Source of the DNA: Casimicrobium huifangae | Lineage (GTDB): Bacteria; Pseudomonadota; Gammaproteobacteria; Burkholderiales; Casimicrobiaceae | DNA: 64,000 bases | Assembly: GCF_009746125.1 (NCBI RefSeq) | Contig: NZ_CP041352.1 | Location: 303,847-367,846 of the forward strand | Reading direction: 5' to 3' | Shown here: positions 54,409 to 62,374 of the stretch, in pieces | Numbering within the stretch: position 1 is the first letter of the stretch | How the letters are laid out: each line of letters opens with the position of its first letter | The notes under the pieces: model-generated | Databases searched by the model: none | The model's input: the letters and a program-made list of their open reading frames with translations, nothing else | What the model was told of the DNA's origin: nothing | Made by a program: the position numbers and the translations under genes

Positions 54409-55293
54409 TTACGCGGTGCGCTGCGCCATCGCACGCGCAAGTGCGGCCAGACGGTCGCTGTTGAGGTGGGTGGGCAGCGCGGCGACGGCGTCAGCGGTGA
54501 GCCTGTCCGCATAGGCGCGCGCCGCGTCAATGCCCATCAGCGACACAAAAGTGGGCTTGTCATTGGCAGCGTCCTTGCCTGCCGTCTTGCCGAGTGTGGC
54601 GCTGTCGGCGGTGGCGTCGAGCACGTCGTCTACCACCTGAAAGACGAGACCGATCTTCTGCGCATAAGCCGACAGCGCGGCGATGGTTGCCTCATCTTCT
54701 TCCGCCAGCAGTGCCGGCAGGATCACCGCTGCCTCGAACATGGCGCCGGTTTTCAGCGCGTGCATTTCTTCCAGTGCGGTCTGGCCCATCGGCTTGCCGA
54801 CGTTGGCGAGATCAATCGCCTGCCCCCCCGCCATGCCGTACGCGCCCGAGGCGTCTGCCAGCTCATGAGCCGCAGCGACGATACCGGCAGGGGATGCCGG
54901 CGCCGCCAGCAGCACGGCGAACGCCAGCGGCTGCATGGCATCGCCGGCGAGCATGGCGGTGGCTTCACCAAACACGACGTGATTGGTCGGTTTGCCGCGC
55001 CGCAGGTCGTCGTTGTCCATGCACGGCAAATCGTCGTGGATCAGCGAGTAAGCGTGGATCATCTCCACGGCGGCAGCGGCGTGATCGGCAAGCTCAGCGG
55101 TGGCGCCAATGGCTTCGGCGGTGGCGTAGGCGAGCAGGGCACGCAGCCGCTTGCCGCCGCCGAGTGCGCTGTAGCGCATCGCCTCCAGCAGGCGACCGGA
55201 CGCGAGTTCACCTGCGGGTACCCAGCGGGCGAGTGCGGCTTCGGCGCGCTCGCGATGCGCCGCACTCCATTGATCGAGACTGGCGATGGACAT
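54409..55293 (-). CDS. ispA: Farnesyl diphosphate synthase
   Basis: A 294-residue prenyltransferase. The first Asp-rich motif is [15 protein letters not shown] (residues 87-100), the second is [13 protein letters not shown], and [10 protein letters not shown] is the IPP-binding site. It makes C15 farnesyl diphosphate. ATG 55293 is used; the TTG triplets preceding it would only add three residues. It lies between xseB and dxs on the same strand, the usual order in this group. Confidence 0.95.
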   Translation of the reverse strand: MSIASLDQWSAAHRERAEAALARWVPAGELASGRLLEAMRYSALGGGKRLRALLAYATAEAIGATAELADHAAAAVEMIHAYSLIHDDLPCMDNDDLRRGKPTNHVVFGEATAMLAGDAMQPLAFAVLLAAPASPAGIVAAAHELADASGAYGMAGGQAIDLANVGKPMGQTALEEMHALKTGAMFEAAVILPALLAEEDEATIAALSAYAQKIGLVFQVVDDVLDATADSATLGKTAGKDAANDKPTFVSLMGIDAARAYADRLTADAVAALPTHLNSDRLAALARAMAQRTA

Positions 55294-55302
55294 CAACAAC
55301 AA

Positions 55303-55521
55303 CTACTCTTGCTTGAACGGCTTGAGCACATCGCCTTCGAGCACGCGCACCTGCTGCTCGACCTGCGCCAATTCGCCCTGTGCGTACTTCAGCAGTTCAG
55401 CGCCACGCTTGTACGCCGCGAGCGAATCTGCCAACGGCAGGCTGCCGCTTTCGAGGTCAGCGACCAGCTTTTCCAGCTCGTCGAGCGCGGCTTCAAAGGT
55501 TTTCGGGGCGGTTTTGGCCAT
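55303..55521 (-). CDS. xseB: Exodeoxyribonuclease VII small subunit
   Basis: A 72-residue protein matching the XseB family end to end: PKTFEAALDELEKLVADLESGSLPLADSLAAYKRGAELLKYAQGELAQVEQQVRVLEGD. It partners XseA (not in this window) in single-strand DNA degradation. ATG 55521 (MAKTAPK) is preferred to the Met at 55536. It heads the xseB-ispA-dxs operon. Confidence 0.93.
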   Translation of the reverse strand: MAKTAPKTFEAALDELEKLVADLESGSLPLADSLAAYKRGAELLKYAQGELAQVEQQVRVLEGDVLKPFKQE

Positions 55522-55638
55522 GACGCGGCAGTGCACCGGGAGCCGGCGGATGCGAAATCGTAAACATTCGATTTTACGGGCCGAACGCCGGGCCGCCCCG
55601 CTCTACCTGCCCTGCAGACGCTGGCTGGAGTAAAGCGC

Positions 55639-56094
55639 CTACTGCCAGGGCCGGAAGAACGCCTGATCGGGGCCACAGGCCGCCGCGGCACCCTTCAGCG
55701 GCTCACCGCGGATGGGGATGCGCGCCTGCTGGTCGCCGGAGAGCTCGGTGAGGATGTCAAAGCTGCCATCAGCATTGACCTGCACACTCACCCGATGCTC
55801 GATGCGGAACACGCGCCCCATGCCCGGCTGCGAGCAGACGCCACGCCAGCTGGCGCTCCGCTTGCCTTCGCGCACATCGGTCAGCGTACAGACGACGCCC
55901 AGTGCGGCCATCACGCCCTGCCAGTCGCGGGCGGACAGATCGTCGTTGCTGTAGGTGTCAACGCAAAGATCACGCACCTTGCGGTTCCAGTCGACCCGAT
56001 AGGCACCTTCCTTCAGTTTGGGCGCGGCCAGCACCGGCGTGGCACACCACATGGGCACCGCAAAAACCAGCAAGGACAGAAAAACCTGGCGCAT
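55639..56094 (-). CDS. Secreted DUF3617-like protein
   Basis: A 151-residue protein with a signal peptide (MRQVFLSLLVFAVPMWCATPVLA). The body (LKEGAYRVDWNRKVRDLCVDTYSNDDLSARDWQGVMAALGVVCTLTDVREGKRSASWRGVCSQPGMGRVFRIEHRVSVQVNADGSFDILTEL) fits the DUF3617 pattern of a small periplasmic beta-rich protein with three to four Cys. It faces the divergent LuxR-type gene. Function unknown. Confidence 0.7.
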   Translation of the reverse strand: MRQVFLSLLVFAVPMWCATPVLAAPKLKEGAYRVDWNRKVRDLCVDTYSNDDLSARDWQGVMAALGVVCTLTDVREGKRSASWRGVCSQPGMGRVFRIEHRVSVQVNADGSFDILTELSGDQQARIPIRGEPLKGAAAACGPDQAFFRPWQ

Positions 56095-56216
56095 CGTAAA
56101 TTCCTGGGCATCAGTCGCGGCGAGCCAACAGTCACCGCGCAACAGCCTGTCTGTGTGAGTTGGGCAGCATAATCCTTACAGAGGAAGCACGCCGTAACGG
56201 GCGCAAGGAGGAGACC

Positions 56217-57008
56217 ATGCAAGTCTGGTCGTTACCGGGGTCACCCGCTGCGGGGGTAGCCAGCGTGCTGCCGGCACTGGTCTCCGGGATTGCCGGCGCT
56301 GACTTTGCCGCGCGAACGCTGGCACGGCTCAACGATGCGTTGCCAGCAGCGTCATGGTCGGTGTACCGCCTGCGTCGTGATGGCCCGCCACGCCTGCACC
56401 TGTCGGCGAGCCATGGTGTCGCCGACACCACAGTCGACTGCTTTGCTACCTACCGCAACAGTGGGCTTTATCGTGACGACCGCAGCTTCGCCGCTGCCGA
56501 AGCGTCGGCGCAGGCGCCGGTGATGATCCGCACGACGCCGGATGACCTGCCCAGCCCACTGCACCGGCAGGCGATCTATTACCGTCACGCCATGCTGGAG
56601 CGGCTCTCGGTGGCGGGCCTCGACGACGACGGCTCGCTGCTGGCGATCAATCTTTACCGTCACCATCATCAGGGTTTGTTCGGCGATGCCGAAGTCACGC
56701 AGTTTGCTGCGATGGCGCCGATGCTGTTTGCCATCGTGCGTCGGCATCTGGAGCTGGATGCAGGTATCACAGCGACACCGCTGGTCGATCGTGCATCACA
56801 ATGGCGCGCCTCACTCGGCCGCCGCTGTCCGGCGCTGACCGCACGCGAGCTGGATGTGCTGACCGCCGTGCTGCGCGGCCTCACCTATGACGGCACCGCC
56901 GCCGAGCTTGGCCTCAGCGTCGCCACCGTGAAAACCTATCGCGCCCGCGCCTTCACCCGGCTTGGCATTCACTTCAAGAGTGAACTGTTTGCCGGATTGA
57001 TGCAATGA
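56217..57008 (+). CDS. LuxR family transcriptional regulator
   Basis: A 263-residue protein. The N-terminal 190 residues form a helix-rich sensor without a recognised ligand motif. The C-terminal GerE HTH is CPALTARELDVLTAVLRGLTYDGTAAELGLSVATVKTYRARAFTRLGIHFKSELFAGL. ATG 56217 follows AAGGAGG. No acyl-homoserine lactone synthase is nearby. It may control the EamA transporter downstream (123 bases). Confidence 0.88.
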   Translation: MQVWSLPGSPAAGVASVLPALVSGIAGADFAARTLARLNDALPAASWSVYRLRRDGPPRLHLSASHGVADTTVDCFATYRNSGLYRDDRSFAAAEASAQAPVMIRTTPDDLPSPLHRQAIYYRHAMLERLSVAGLDDDGSLLAINLYRHHHQGLFGDAEVTQFAAMAPMLFAIVRRHLELDAGITATPLVDRASQWRASLGRRCPALTARELDVLTAVLRGLTYDGTAAELGLSVATVKTYRARAFTRLGIHFKSELFAGLMQ

Positions 57009-57131
57009 GCCTTCCGGAACCGCGAACCGGCACGGCAAAGATGCAATCACTGGGCGCGGACGATCTTCTTCACGAGCGTCTTTGCGAAGGCCAGAGCGGT
57101 AAATCAACTGGACGAGGAGGGCCGTAGTTCA

Positions 57132-58178
57132 ATGCGGCAGGAAATTTTTTTTGCAATCGCGGCAGCGGTTTTGTTTGGTGCCAGCACTCCTTTTGCCAAG
57201 CAATTGCTGGGGGAAGTGCATCCGCTATTGCTGGCGGGTCTGCTCTATCTTGGAAGCGGGCTTGGACTGACCAGCGCGCGGGCGATTCGCGACGGCGGAT
57301 GGAAAAGCACGGGTTTGTCGCGGACCGAATGGCCGTGGCTCCTCGGTGCGATACTTTTCGGCGGCGTTTTGGGGCCGGTCGCCCTGCTGTTCGGGCTCAG
57401 TCGCATCGATGCGGGGTCGGCGTCCCTGCTGCTGAATCTTGAATCCGTCCTCACCGCGCTGCTGGCGTGGATTGTCTTTCGCGAAAACGCTGACCGGCGA
57501 ATCATCGCGGGCATGCTGCTAATCGTCGGTGGCGGTGCGGTACTGTCCTGGCCGTACGGCGGCGGCACAACCGCAAGTGGAAGCAGTATGGGTCAACTAC
57601 TGGTTGCCGGCGCATGCCTTTGCTGGGCCGTTGACAACAACCTGACGCGAAAAGTGTCAACGGTCGATTCGCTGTTCATCGCCGGCAGCAAGGGGCTGAT
57701 GGCTGGTTTGACCAACACCGCGCTGGCCTTGGCGACCGGCGCGCAATGGCCATCGTTGGGCGTTGTGACCGGTGCGCTGCTGCTGGGGCTGCTCGGTTAC
57801 GGCATCAGTCTGGTGTTCTTTGTGCTGGCATTGCGCGGCCTCGGCACCGCGCGAACGGGCGCCTACTTCTCGACGGCACCATTCATCGGGGCGGCGATCT
57901 CGTTGTTCTGGCTTAGCGAAAGTGCCTCGCCGGCGTTCTGGCTGGCCGGCGCGCTCATGATCGCCGGCGTATGGCTCCACCTGACCGAGCGCCACGAGCA
58001 CGAGCACACGCACGAGCGGCTTGAGCATTCGCATCGCCATGTTCACGACGAGCATCATCAACACTCGCACGACGATTCGATTGAAGACGGGGTGCCGCAT
58101 GAGCACATGCACGTCCACAACCCCCTGACGCATCAACACGCCCACTTTCCCGACATCCATCATCAGCACCGACACTGA
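57132..58178 (+). CDS. EamA/DMT family transporter with His-rich cytoplasmic tail
   Basis: A 348-residue membrane protein: ten predicted helices in two EamA repeats (ASTPFAKQLLGEVHPLLLAGLLYLGSGLGL, RNLTRKVSTVDSL-type VDNNLTRKVSTVDSLFIAGSKG). Its last 60 residues contain a dense His-rich tail (HEHEHTHERLEHSHRHVHDEHHQH). Such tails bind zinc, nickel or cobalt. The transport substrate is unknown; a metal or metabolite exporter is possible. GAGGAGG precedes the ATG. Confidence 0.9.
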   Translation: MRQEIFFAIAAAVLFGASTPFAKQLLGEVHPLLLAGLLYLGSGLGLTSARAIRDGGWKSTGLSRTEWPWLLGAILFGGVLGPVALLFGLSRIDAGSASLLLNLESVLTALLAWIVFRENADRRIIAGMLLIVGGGAVLSWPYGGGTTASGSSMGQLLVAGACLCWAVDNNLTRKVSTVDSLFIAGSKGLMAGLTNTALALATGAQWPSLGVVTGALLLGLLGYGISLVFFVLALRGLGTARTGAYFSTAPFIGAAISLFWLSESASPAFWLAGALMIAGVWLHLTERHEHEHTHERLEHSHRHVHDEHHQHSHDDSIEDGVPHEHMHVHNPLTHQHAHFPDIHHQHRH

Positions 58179-58357
58179 CGGAGGCCGGTGTCAGAGCAGG
58201 GAAACCGGGTCAAGTGACAGCTCCCGCCACAACAGGCATGATGAGTGTGACGAAGCTCGGGCTGACAGATGGGCTATGTCGTCATCCTCGCGGAGGACAG
58301 ACAGCACCGGCGCTTGCGACGACACTGCTGGGCGCATGTCCAGAAGGAGGATTCATC

Positions 58358-59341
58358 ATGCCCGGCAATCGCTTTTTTACTGCGCTGGCGCTCGCCGTCG
58401 GCGCGCTTTGCACACTGGCCAGTGGTGGCGCGTTGGCCCAAGCCTTTCCGAACAAACCGATTCGCCTGATCGTCGGCTTTCCGGCCGGCACCGGGCCCGA
58501 TCTGGTGGCCCGCGTGGTGGCGCAAAAGCTGCAGGATTCGCCCGGCTTCAATGTGGTGGTCGACAACAAACCCGGCGCCGGCGGCCTGATCGCCGCGCAG
58601 GAGGCCGCCCGCGCCGCGCCTGACGGTTACACCCTCATGCTCGGAGAAGTGGGGCAACTGGCGATCGCGACCAGCAGCTACAGCCGCCTGCCGTATGACG
58701 TGCAGCGTGACTTCGCGCCGGTCAGCCATATCGCCAACACCGATTTTGTGTTGCTCACCAACCCCGACAAGAACCCGGCCAAGACCGCGCGTGAATTCGC
58801 GACTTGGGCCAAGGCGCAGCCGAAGTTCTTCATGGGCACGTTTGGTGCCGGCACGCCAGGACATTTCGGCGCCTACATGTTTGGCGACGCGGCTGGTGTG
58901 AGCGTGGAACCGGTGCACTACAAGAGCACCGGTGACGCGGTGGGCGGCTTGCTGGGCGGTGACATCCCGGCCATGTTTGCCACCGTCGCCCTGGCAGCGC
59001 CAAACGTGAAGGCCGGCAAGATGCGGGCGCTGGCGGTCAGCAGCGACAGTCGCGCGCCGGCTCTCCCGGAGGTGCCAACGCTACGTGAACAGGGCTTCGG
59101 TTCACTCGAATTCTCGGCGTGGTTCGGCATCGTCGCGCCGGCGAAAACGCCCGACGAGATACTGAAGCGGCTCAACACCGAGGTGGTCAAGGCAGTAAGC
59201 GGTGCCGAGGCGCGCAGCAAACTGCAGGAGATGGGCTTCAAGGTCACCGGCAGCTCGCGCGCCGAGTTCGCCGCCATCATTCGTGATGACACTGCACGCT
59301 GGGGCAAGGCTGTCGCCGCGACCGGCTTCAAGGCCGATTGA
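58358..59341 (+). CDS. TctC/Bug family periplasmic binding protein
   Basis: A 327-residue protein. ATG 58358 follows AAGGAGG and is followed by a signal peptide (MPGNRFFTALALAVGALCTLASGGALAQ). Bug signature: IRLIVGFPAGTGPDLVARVVAQKLQDSPGFNVVVDNKPGAGGLIAAQEAARAAPDGYTLML. Its stop overlaps the next gene by one base (TGATG). It resembles the Bug protein at 20267 only in family traits. Ligand unknown. Confidence 0.92.
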   Translation: MPGNRFFTALALAVGALCTLASGGALAQAFPNKPIRLIVGFPAGTGPDLVARVVAQKLQDSPGFNVVVDNKPGAGGLIAAQEAARAAPDGYTLMLGEVGQLAIATSSYSRLPYDVQRDFAPVSHIANTDFVLLTNPDKNPAKTAREFATWAKAQPKFFMGTFGAGTPGHFGAYMFGDAAGVSVEPVHYKSTGDAVGGLLGGDIPAMFATVALAAPNVKAGKMRALAVSSDSRAPALPEVPTLREQGFGSLEFSAWFGIVAPAKTPDEILKRLNTEVVKAVSGAEARSKLQEMGFKVTGSSRAEFAAIIRDDTARWGKAVAATGFKAD

Positions 59342-59823
59342 TGACTGATCCGATACTGGCAACGCCATTGCTGGAGCCGGTGGCCCAGCTGACCGTCACG
59401 GTCGGGGCGCCCGTTGAGGCGGGCGCTGTGACCGGCGTCGAAACGCGTGGTCAGCGCCGCATCATCCCGATCACTGGCGGCAGCGTGCGTGGCCGCCTGC
59501 AGGGGCGGGTGCAGGCAGGGGGCGCTGATTTCCAGATCATCGTTTCGCCGACGATGGCCGTGCTTGATGCCCGCTACGTGCTGGCGCTCGACAGTGGCGA
59601 GCATGTTTACGTGCAAAACCACGCACTGCGGCGGGGGCCAGCTGAAGCCATCGCCCGGCTGGCGCGCGGCGAGCCGGTGGACCCGGCAGCGATCTACTTT
59701 CGCTGCGTGCCACGCTTTGAGGTGTCATCACCCGCGCTGGGCTGGTTGACCGAGAGCATCTTCATCGGGACTGGTGCCCGCTTTCCGGATCGGGTCGAGC
59801 TGGCGTTCTTCCGCGTCGGCTGA
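59341..59823 (+). CDS. DUF3237 family protein
   Basis: A 160-residue protein. The pattern LEPVAQLTVTVGAPVEAGAVTGVETRGQRRIIPITGGSVRGRLQGRVQAGGADFQIIV, followed by YFRCVPRFEVSSPALGWLTESIFIGTGARFPDRVELAFFRV, is that of DUF3237. No signal peptide. It starts at ATG 59341 overlapping the TctC stop, so the two are translationally coupled. The chemistry is not known. Confidence 0.9.
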   Translation: MTDPILATPLLEPVAQLTVTVGAPVEAGAVTGVETRGQRRIIPITGGSVRGRLQGRVQAGGADFQIIVSPTMAVLDARYVLALDSGEHVYVQNHALRRGPAEAIARLARGEPVDPAAIYFRCVPRFEVSSPALGWLTESIFIGTGARFPDRVELAFFRVG

Positions 59824-59843
59824 ACGCGGCTGCTGATCGCGAA

Positions 59844-59871
59844 TCCCCACCCGGCAAGGCCCGGTGGGGAA
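59844..59871 (+). terminator. Hairpin after DUF3237
   Basis: CCCCACC (59845-59851) and GGTGGGG (59863-59869) pair, extended by CGG/CCG. There is no T-run, so it may act with Rho or be a mRNA-stabilising hairpin. Confidence 0.55.
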
Positions 59872-60007
59872 TCATGGGATAATTCAGGCGTTTGACGACG
59901 CAGCCTCCGGCCCCCAGGGTAGAGGTTGACTTAGCAAGGGTTGGGTGCCTTCCGTTAATTGCACCTGGTTTGTGTTGGGTTAACTCCTGTGACTGGAAAG
60001 GTTTGCG

Positions 60008-61138
60008 ATGAGCCGCCTTCTTTCCGCTGCGGAATTGTCCGCGCCGGTTTCACAACTTCCTCCTGCCGCCTACTTCGACGAGGCGCTGCTTGCGCGCGAG
60101 CGTGAACTGCTGTTCGCGCGCGGGCCGGGCTATGTCGGGCACGAGCTGATGGTGCCGAACGCTGGCGATTACGCCGTGCTCGCCAGTCGCAACAACGCCC
60201 ACGCACTGACCCGCACCGAACGCGGCGTCAACATGATCTCCAATGTCTGCCGCCATCGCCAGGCCATCATGCTTGACGGCCGTGGCTCGCTGGCACAGAA
60301 CGGCGGTAACGTGGTCTGCCCGCTGCACCGCTGGACCTATTCCGGCGAAGGTGAGCTGATTGGCGCGCCACACTTTGCCTGCAATCCCGAGCTCAACCTG
60401 CAGAACAAGGGCTTGAAGGCCTGGAACGGGCTGCTGTTTGATGGCCCGCGTGACCCGGTGGTCGATCTTGCCGCATTGTCGGCACAGACGCGGCAGACGC
60501 TCGATTTCTCCGGCTACGTTTTCAACCGCAGCGTGGTGCACGATTGCGACTACAACTGGAAGACCTTCGTCGAGGTCTATCTTGAGGACTATCACGTCGG
60601 GCCGTTCCATCCGGGGCTCGGGCAGTTTGTCACCTGCGACGATCTGGCGTGGGAGTGGGGACGCGAGTTTTCGGTGCAGACGGTGGGCCTGTCGCGCGGC
60701 TTCGACAAGCCCGGCTCGCCCACCTACAAGCGCTGGCACGAGCAGGTGATGCAGTTCCGCAACGGTGTGCCGCCGGAGCAGGGCGCCATCTGGCTGACCT
60801 ACTACCCGAACATCACGGTGGAGTGGTATCCGCACACACTGGTGGTGTCGTCACTGTGGCCGCAAAGCGTGAGCAAGACGGTGAACGTGGTCGAGTTCTA
60901 CTACGCCGAAGAGGTTGCCCTGTTCGAGCCCGACTTCATCGTCGCGCAGCAGGCAGCCTACATGGAAACCTGTGTCGAGGACGACGAGATTGGTGTGCGC
61001 ATGGACGCCGGGCGTCGGGCGCTCTGGAACGAAGGTCGAGTAGAAGTTGGCCCCTATCAAAGCCCGATGGAGGACGGCATGCAGCACTTCCACGAGTGGT
61101 ATCGCGCCCGTATGGGTGACGCGGCGGCTGGGCTCTGA
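60008..61138 (+). CDS. Aromatic ring-hydroxylating type Rieske oxygenase, alpha subunit
   Basis: A 376-residue oxygenase. Rieske ligands are C81-x-H83 and C104-x2-H107 (SNVCRHRQ and VVCPLHRW). The catalytic iron site is WKTFVEVYLEDYHVGPFHP, with His196 and His201. GGAAAGG precedes the ATG. No ferredoxin, reductase or beta-subunit gene is nearby. It could demethylate or hydroxylate a small amine, choline-type compound or aromatic; the substrate is unknown. Confidence 0.92.
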   Translation: MSRLLSAAELSAPVSQLPPAAYFDEALLARERELLFARGPGYVGHELMVPNAGDYAVLASRNNAHALTRTERGVNMISNVCRHRQAIMLDGRGSLAQNGGNVVCPLHRWTYSGEGELIGAPHFACNPELNLQNKGLKAWNGLLFDGPRDPVVDLAALSAQTRQTLDFSGYVFNRSVVHDCDYNWKTFVEVYLEDYHVGPFHPGLGQFVTCDDLAWEWGREFSVQTVGLSRGFDKPGSPTYKRWHEQVMQFRNGVPPEQGAIWLTYYPNITVEWYPHTLVVSSLWPQSVSKTVNVVEFYYAEEVALFEPDFIVAQQAAYMETCVEDDEIGVRMDAGRRALWNEGRVEVGPYQSPMEDGMQHFHEWYRARMGDAAAGL

Positions 61139-61209
61139 GGCCTTGGCGTAACGGCTTTTACCGGGATTGACGGCAGCAGGGGGCGTGAACCCCTGAATTT
61201 CGACTAATC

Positions 61210-61267
61210 GACTTGCTGACGTTTTCGGCGCTTAGCCCTTATCCAACAAGGCTTTCGCCGAAAAGCT
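61210..61267 (+). repeat. Intergenic hairpin element, copy E
   Basis: Same ungapped layout (GACTT, 19 bases, AGCC, 27 bases, GCT). This copy makes the longest stem: TTTTCGGCG pairs with CGCCGAAAA, with AGCC/GGCT inside it. It lies between the convergent Rieske and ferritin-like genes and could terminate transcription. Confidence 0.72.
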
Positions 61268-61321
61268 GATGGCGGTACCTTGCGCGCACAAGGTCGATGG
61301 CGAAAGGGAAGTTCGCGATTT

Positions 61322-62173
61322 TCAGACCGCCTGCGGCCCCGCCAGCAGTGTCTTGCGGTACTTGTTGAGGTCGTTCAACGATTCCAGGCTCTTGCCGAAC
61401 AGATTTGACAGGTTGTGCAGGATCATCTTGACGACCTTGCCTTCCCATTCCTTGTCGAACTTGATCTGCACGTCGAGCCAGCGCTCCAGCCATTCCGGGT
61501 CGGGCAGCTTGCTCTGCACGGTGTCGTTCGGGAACAGCGCCTGATTGACGTGCAGGTTGGTCGGGTGCATCGGCTTGCCGGAGCGACCGCTGGCCGCCAT
61601 CAGGAAGCCGATCTTGGCAAAGCCGGCCTTGACCTCGTTGACCTTGTCCACCGCGGCGCGGGCGATCGCCTGCTTGAGGTATTTGAGATAGGCGCCAGCG
61701 TGGCGGGCCTCGTCCTTCGCGATCAAGCCGTAGATGTGCTTGATCAGCGGCTCGCTGTGCCATTCGGACGCGCGGCGATACCAGTGGTTGAGGCGTACTT
61801 CGCCGCAGAAGTGCATCATCAGCGTTTCCAGCGCGGGCGCCGGGTCAAACTCGAAGCGCACGTTGTCGAGCTCGGCTTCGGTCGGCACCAGCTCCGGGCG
61901 GAAGCGGCGCAGGTATTCCATCAGCACCAGCGAGTGCTTCTGCTCCTCGTAGAACCAGACCGACATGAACGCCGAAAAATCGCTGTCGCCACGGTTGTCG
62001 CGCAGAAACATCTCGGTTGCCGGCAGCGCCGACCACTCGGTGATGGCGTTCAGCTTGATCGTCTGCGCCTGCTCATCGGAGAGCTTGCTGGCGTCAAAAC
62101 TGTCCCACGGCACGTCGGTCTCCATGTTCCAGCGCACGCGCTCGAGATCCTTGAACAGTTCGGTGTAAAGCAT
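61322..62173 (-). CDS. Ferritin-like diiron protein
   Basis: A 283-residue four-helix-bundle protein. Metal motifs: E46 region (AITEWSALPATEMFL), E77-x2-H80 in FYEEQKH, Glu in HFCGEVRLNHWY, and DEARH, i.e. two ExxH pairs on separate helices. This is the layout of ferritin-like/acyl-ACP-desaturase-type diiron proteins. It has no signal peptide and converges with the Rieske oxygenase gene. Iron storage, oxygenation or desaturation are possible. Confidence 0.82.
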   Translation of the reverse strand: MLYTELFKDLERVRWNMETDVPWDSFDASKLSDEQAQTIKLNAITEWSALPATEMFLRDNRGDSDFSAFMSVWFYEEQKHSLVLMEYLRRFRPELVPTEAELDNVRFEFDPAPALETLMMHFCGEVRLNHWYRRASEWHSEPLIKHIYGLIAKDEARHAGAYLKYLKQAIARAAVDKVNEVKAGFAKIGFLMAASGRSGKPMHPTNLHVNQALFPNDTVQSKLPDPEWLERWLDVQIKFDKEWEGKVVKMILHNLSNLFGKSLESLNDLNKYRKTLLAGPQAV

Positions 62174-62374
62174 GACGGGGAGACTTTCGGTGAATTGCCG
62201 GGCACGCCACCGCAGACGGTGATCGCTGCAGGTATTGACGCGTGCCGATTAAAACGCAATGACGGGGCACGATTGTATCGGCGTAATACGAAGCATCTTC
62301 GGTGCCGGTTCTTACAGTGTTCTTACTGAACCGTGACGCAAGGGTTACCGATAGTCGTTCGCCGGTCGGCGCGC

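Noticed and set aside
59926..59975. Possible sixth copy of the intergenic element (GTTGACTTAGC)
   Set aside because: Only the first eleven bases match; the fixed 19-base spacing to RGCC and the hairpin are absent.
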